A stretch of 64,000 nt of DNA, taken from Actinomycetales bacterium. Its GTDB lineage: Bacteria; Actinomycetota; Actinomycetes; Actinomycetales; Actinomycetaceae. The stretch covers positions 1 through 64,000 of the forward strand of contig JAATFD010000053.1 in assembly GCA_015655375.1 (NCBI GenBank), in the 5' to 3' direction. Below, in pieces: positions 62,026 to 64,000 of this stretch; position 1 is the first letter of the stretch, and every line of letters starts with the position of its first letter. Below the pieces are notes generated by a model, which saw only the letters and a list, made by a program, of their open reading frames with translations, searched no databases and had not been told where the DNA came from. Both the position numbers and the translations under genes were made by a program.

Positions 62026-63105
62026 GTGACCACCCCGACCCGCACCCCCGGCCCTCTGCTTGCAGCGACCCGGGCCTTCCCCACAGTGCTGTGGAACGAC
62101 TCGTCCGACCTCGATGAGTTGCGCCAATCGATCTCCTTCGGAGCGGTCGGCGCGACCTGCAACCCCGTCATCGCCTACACGACGATCTCCCATCACCCCG
62201 AGATCTGGAACGACCGCATCCGCACGATCGCCGAGGCGAACCCCACCTGGGGCGAGTCCGAGATCGGCTGGCGCGCCGTCAAGGACATGTCGATCGAGGC
62301 CGCAGCTCTGCTTAAGCCCGCTTTCGACGAGTACCAGGGACGCAATGGCCGCCTATCCATCCAGACCGACCCACGCTTCCACCGCAACGCGAAGCAGCTG
62401 GCCGACCAGGCCGTCGAGTTCTCGGAGATGGCCCCCAACATCGTCGTCAAGATCCCCGCCACGAAGACGGGCATCGAGGCGATCGAGGACGCCACCTACC
62501 GCGGGGTCTCGGTCAACGTGACCGTCTCCTTCTCGGTCCCGCAGGCGGTCCGGGCCGCGGAGGCCATCGAACGGGGCCTCGAACGCCGCGATGCTGAAGG
62601 CCTCGACACCGCCCACATGGGACCGGTCGTCACCATCATGTGCGGCCGCCTCGACGACTGGTTGAAGACCGTCGTCAAGCGCGACGGGATCTTCATCGAC
62701 GCCTCCGCACTCGAGTGGGCGGGAATCGCCGCCTTCAAGAACGCCTACGGGATCTTCCGCACGCGCGGTTTCCGCGCCCGCCTGCTCTGCGCCGCCTTCC
62801 GCAACGTCTACCAGTGGTCCGAGTTCCAGGGTGGCGACGTCGTCGTCTCCCCACCCTTCGAATGGCAGCTCGTCATCAACAACTCCGACTACGAGCCGAC
62901 CGCCCGCATGGACGTCCCGGTCGATCCCCACTACATCGAGGAGCTGCGTCGGATTCCTGACTTCTCACGCGCCTATGACGAGGACGGGATGACGCCTGAG
63001 GAGTTCGAGTCCTTCGGCCCGACCGCCAAGACATTGCGGCAATTCCTCGAAGCGGATACCAATCTCGACATCCTCGTGCGGGATCTCCTCATCCCGGCAC
63101 CGTGA
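62026..63105 (+). CDS. Transaldolase-family protein of the inositol cluster
   Basis: 359 residues from GTG 62026 (AGGAG five bases upstream). The Schiff-base lysine is Lys142 in PNIVVKIPATKTGIEAIE, with GATCNPVIAYTTI before it and NVTVSFSVPQAVRAAEAIERG after. It is larger than fructose-6-phosphate aldolases and smaller than the classic two-domain proteins, and lies in an iol gene set with its own operator-like box. It may cleave or rearrange an intermediate of inositol or pentose metabolism; the reaction is not established. Confidence 0.85.
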   Translation: MTTPTRTPGPLLAATRAFPTVLWNDSSDLDELRQSISFGAVGATCNPVIAYTTISHHPEIWNDRIRTIAEANPTWGESEIGWRAVKDMSIEAAALLKPAFDEYQGRNGRLSIQTDPRFHRNAKQLADQAVEFSEMAPNIVVKIPATKTGIEAIEDATYRGVSVNVTVSFSVPQAVRAAEAIERGLERRDAEGLDTAHMGPVVTIMCGRLDDWLKTVVKRDGIFIDASALEWAGIAAFKNAYGIFRTRGFRARLLCAAFRNVYQWSEFQGGDVVVSPPFEWQLVINNSDYEPTARMDVPVDPHYIEELRRIPDFSRAYDEDGMTPEEFESFGPTAKTLRQFLEADTNLDILVRDLLIPAP

Positions 63106-63383
63106 CCCCCTGGCAGGTCCGGGAGTACACGCCCGAACCCGCTCAGACGCAGAGGAGTCGGGGGTGGTCCGTGAGATCTCCGAACTCGGAGGTGAGTCCG
63201 CGGACCGCCCCCGGCCCGCCCCTCGCCATCTCTCGAAGGTGCGGACCCGGCACCCGACAATCTCCGAATCGTTTTGTCTGAACAAATAAGGTCATACGAA
63301 CCGACATGACCGTAGACTGATCGCTGAGGTCGTTGGCAGGGAAGCCGCGACCGCCCTCCTGACAATCACAAGGAAGTGCCCCG
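63106..63383. other. Promoter region of iolG
   Basis: 278 bp between transaldolase and iolG. Holds the perfect operator at 63273-63286 and, by position, the iolG promoter. No gene or terminator is obvious. Confidence 0.5.
63273..63286. promoter_or_regulatory. GntR/IolR operator candidate (iolG)
   Basis: TTTGTCTGAACAAA, perfect arms around CTGA, 98 bp before the iolG GTG. Confidence 0.6.
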
Positions 63384-64000
63384 TGCTGCGAATCGGACTC
63401 ATCGGCGCCGGCCGCATCGGCCATGTTCACGCCCGTTCCGTCACTGCCAACCCCGGTGCGACGCTCAGCGTCGTCGCCGACGTCATTCCCGAGGTTGCCG
63501 CGGCCCTCGCCGACCGATACGGGGCGCGGTCCAGCGGCGACATCGACTCGATCTTCACCGCCGACGACGTCGACGCCGTCATCATCTGCTCCCCGACCCC
63601 CCTGCACGTACCCCACATCCTCGCAGCGGCCCGCGCGGGCAAGCCCGCCCTGTCGGAGAAACCCGTCGCGATGGAGACCACCGCCGTCGACCAGCTGCGC
63701 ACGGACCTGGCGGGACTCGATCCAATCGTCATGCTCGGGTTCAATCGCCGCTTCGATCCCTCATTCCACGCCATCCACACGGCCGTCGAAGCCGGTGAGG
63801 TCGGCACCGTCGAGCAGGTCACGATCATTTCGCGTGACCCGGCAGCACCGCCCAAGGAGTACATCGCGGTGTCCGGCGGGATCTTCAAGGACATGACGAT
63901 CCACGACTTCGACACCGCGCGCTACTTCCTCGGTGACATCGCCACAGTCTCCGCCGTCGGACAGAATCTCGACCCCGGCCTCGCTGACAGCGGCGACTTC
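63384..64000 (+). CDS. iolG: Inositol 2-dehydrogenase (C-terminus beyond window)
   Basis: GTG 63384, with AAGGA eight bases upstream. About 205 codons are present. Gfo/Idh/MocA protein: LRIGLIGAGRIGHVHARSV NAD-binding start, SEKPVAMETT with the catalytic Lys of EKP, LGFNRRFDPSF and GGIFKDMTIHDFDTARYFLG, the IolG motif set. It oxidises myo-inositol to scyllo-inosose, the first step of the pathway encoded to its left. The reading frame continues past the window end. Confidence 0.93.

Overview
The window is high-GC, densely packed DNA with many GTG starts, short or overlapping gene junctions and several apparently leaderless starts. This points to an actinobacterium. The gene content (ECF vitamin uptake, MurNAc-6-P recycling, xylo-oligosaccharide and inositol catabolism) would suit a host- or plant-matter-associated actinomycete such as a member of the Actinomycetaceae, but that placement is inference. 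I found no rRNA, tRNA, CRISPR array, insertion sequence or phage gene.

Layout. 1-2737: GH25 lysozyme (cut by the window edge), HAD phosphatase and seryl-tRNA synthetase form a coupled minus-strand set. 3170-9000: a LysR relic, a diacylglycerol kinase-like lipid kinase, prephenate dehydratase, a large membrane protein and a DedA protein. 9107-18000: an LPG-synthase-like membrane protein with a degenerate kinase domain, a zinc alcohol dehydrogenase, an alpha/beta-hydrolase, an oxidoreductase, a methyltransferase and a TIGR01777 epimerase. 18288-22078: a TPP-riboswitch-controlled YkoE-type ECF uptake operon in which both ATPases and the T component are one polypeptide. 22214-27685: amino-acid permease, SRPBCC protein and the pntAB transhydrogenase behind three DevR-like boxes. 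28058-32501: murR-murQ-murP-mupG, a complete set for importing and cleaving MurNAc-containing sugars. 32577-36979: a Cys/His-rich miniprotein, RidA, and a trio of beta-helix lipoprotein, VTC polyphosphate polymerase and DUF4956 protein.

37089-48425 is a glucuronoxylan-oligosaccharide locus: a CUT1 ABC importer without an ATPase, a GH120 beta-xylosidase, a GH67 alpha-glucuronidase and xylulokinase. It has a LacI regulator with two matching operators and a ROK/XylR regulator with a 20-bp palindrome. After a cold-shock gene and a small membrane-protein gene with a structured leader, 49471-64000 is a myo-inositol catabolic region: iolC, a Cgl0159-type aldolase, iolB, iolD, iolA, a sugar-porter transporter, a transaldolase-family protein and iolG (cut by the window end), plus a GntR regulator.

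The strongest new pattern is a TTTGT-N4-ACAAA palindrome placed 70-117 bp upstream of six transcription units in the inositol region. It defines a probable GntR (IolR-like) regulon that includes an alcohol dehydrogenase and the transaldolase. The same region carries the wreck of a sugar isomerase/epimerase gene and an orphan 18-bp LacI-type palindrome. Other points worth following are an RBS-sequestering leader at 48957-49057 and DevR-like boxes at two separate promoters.
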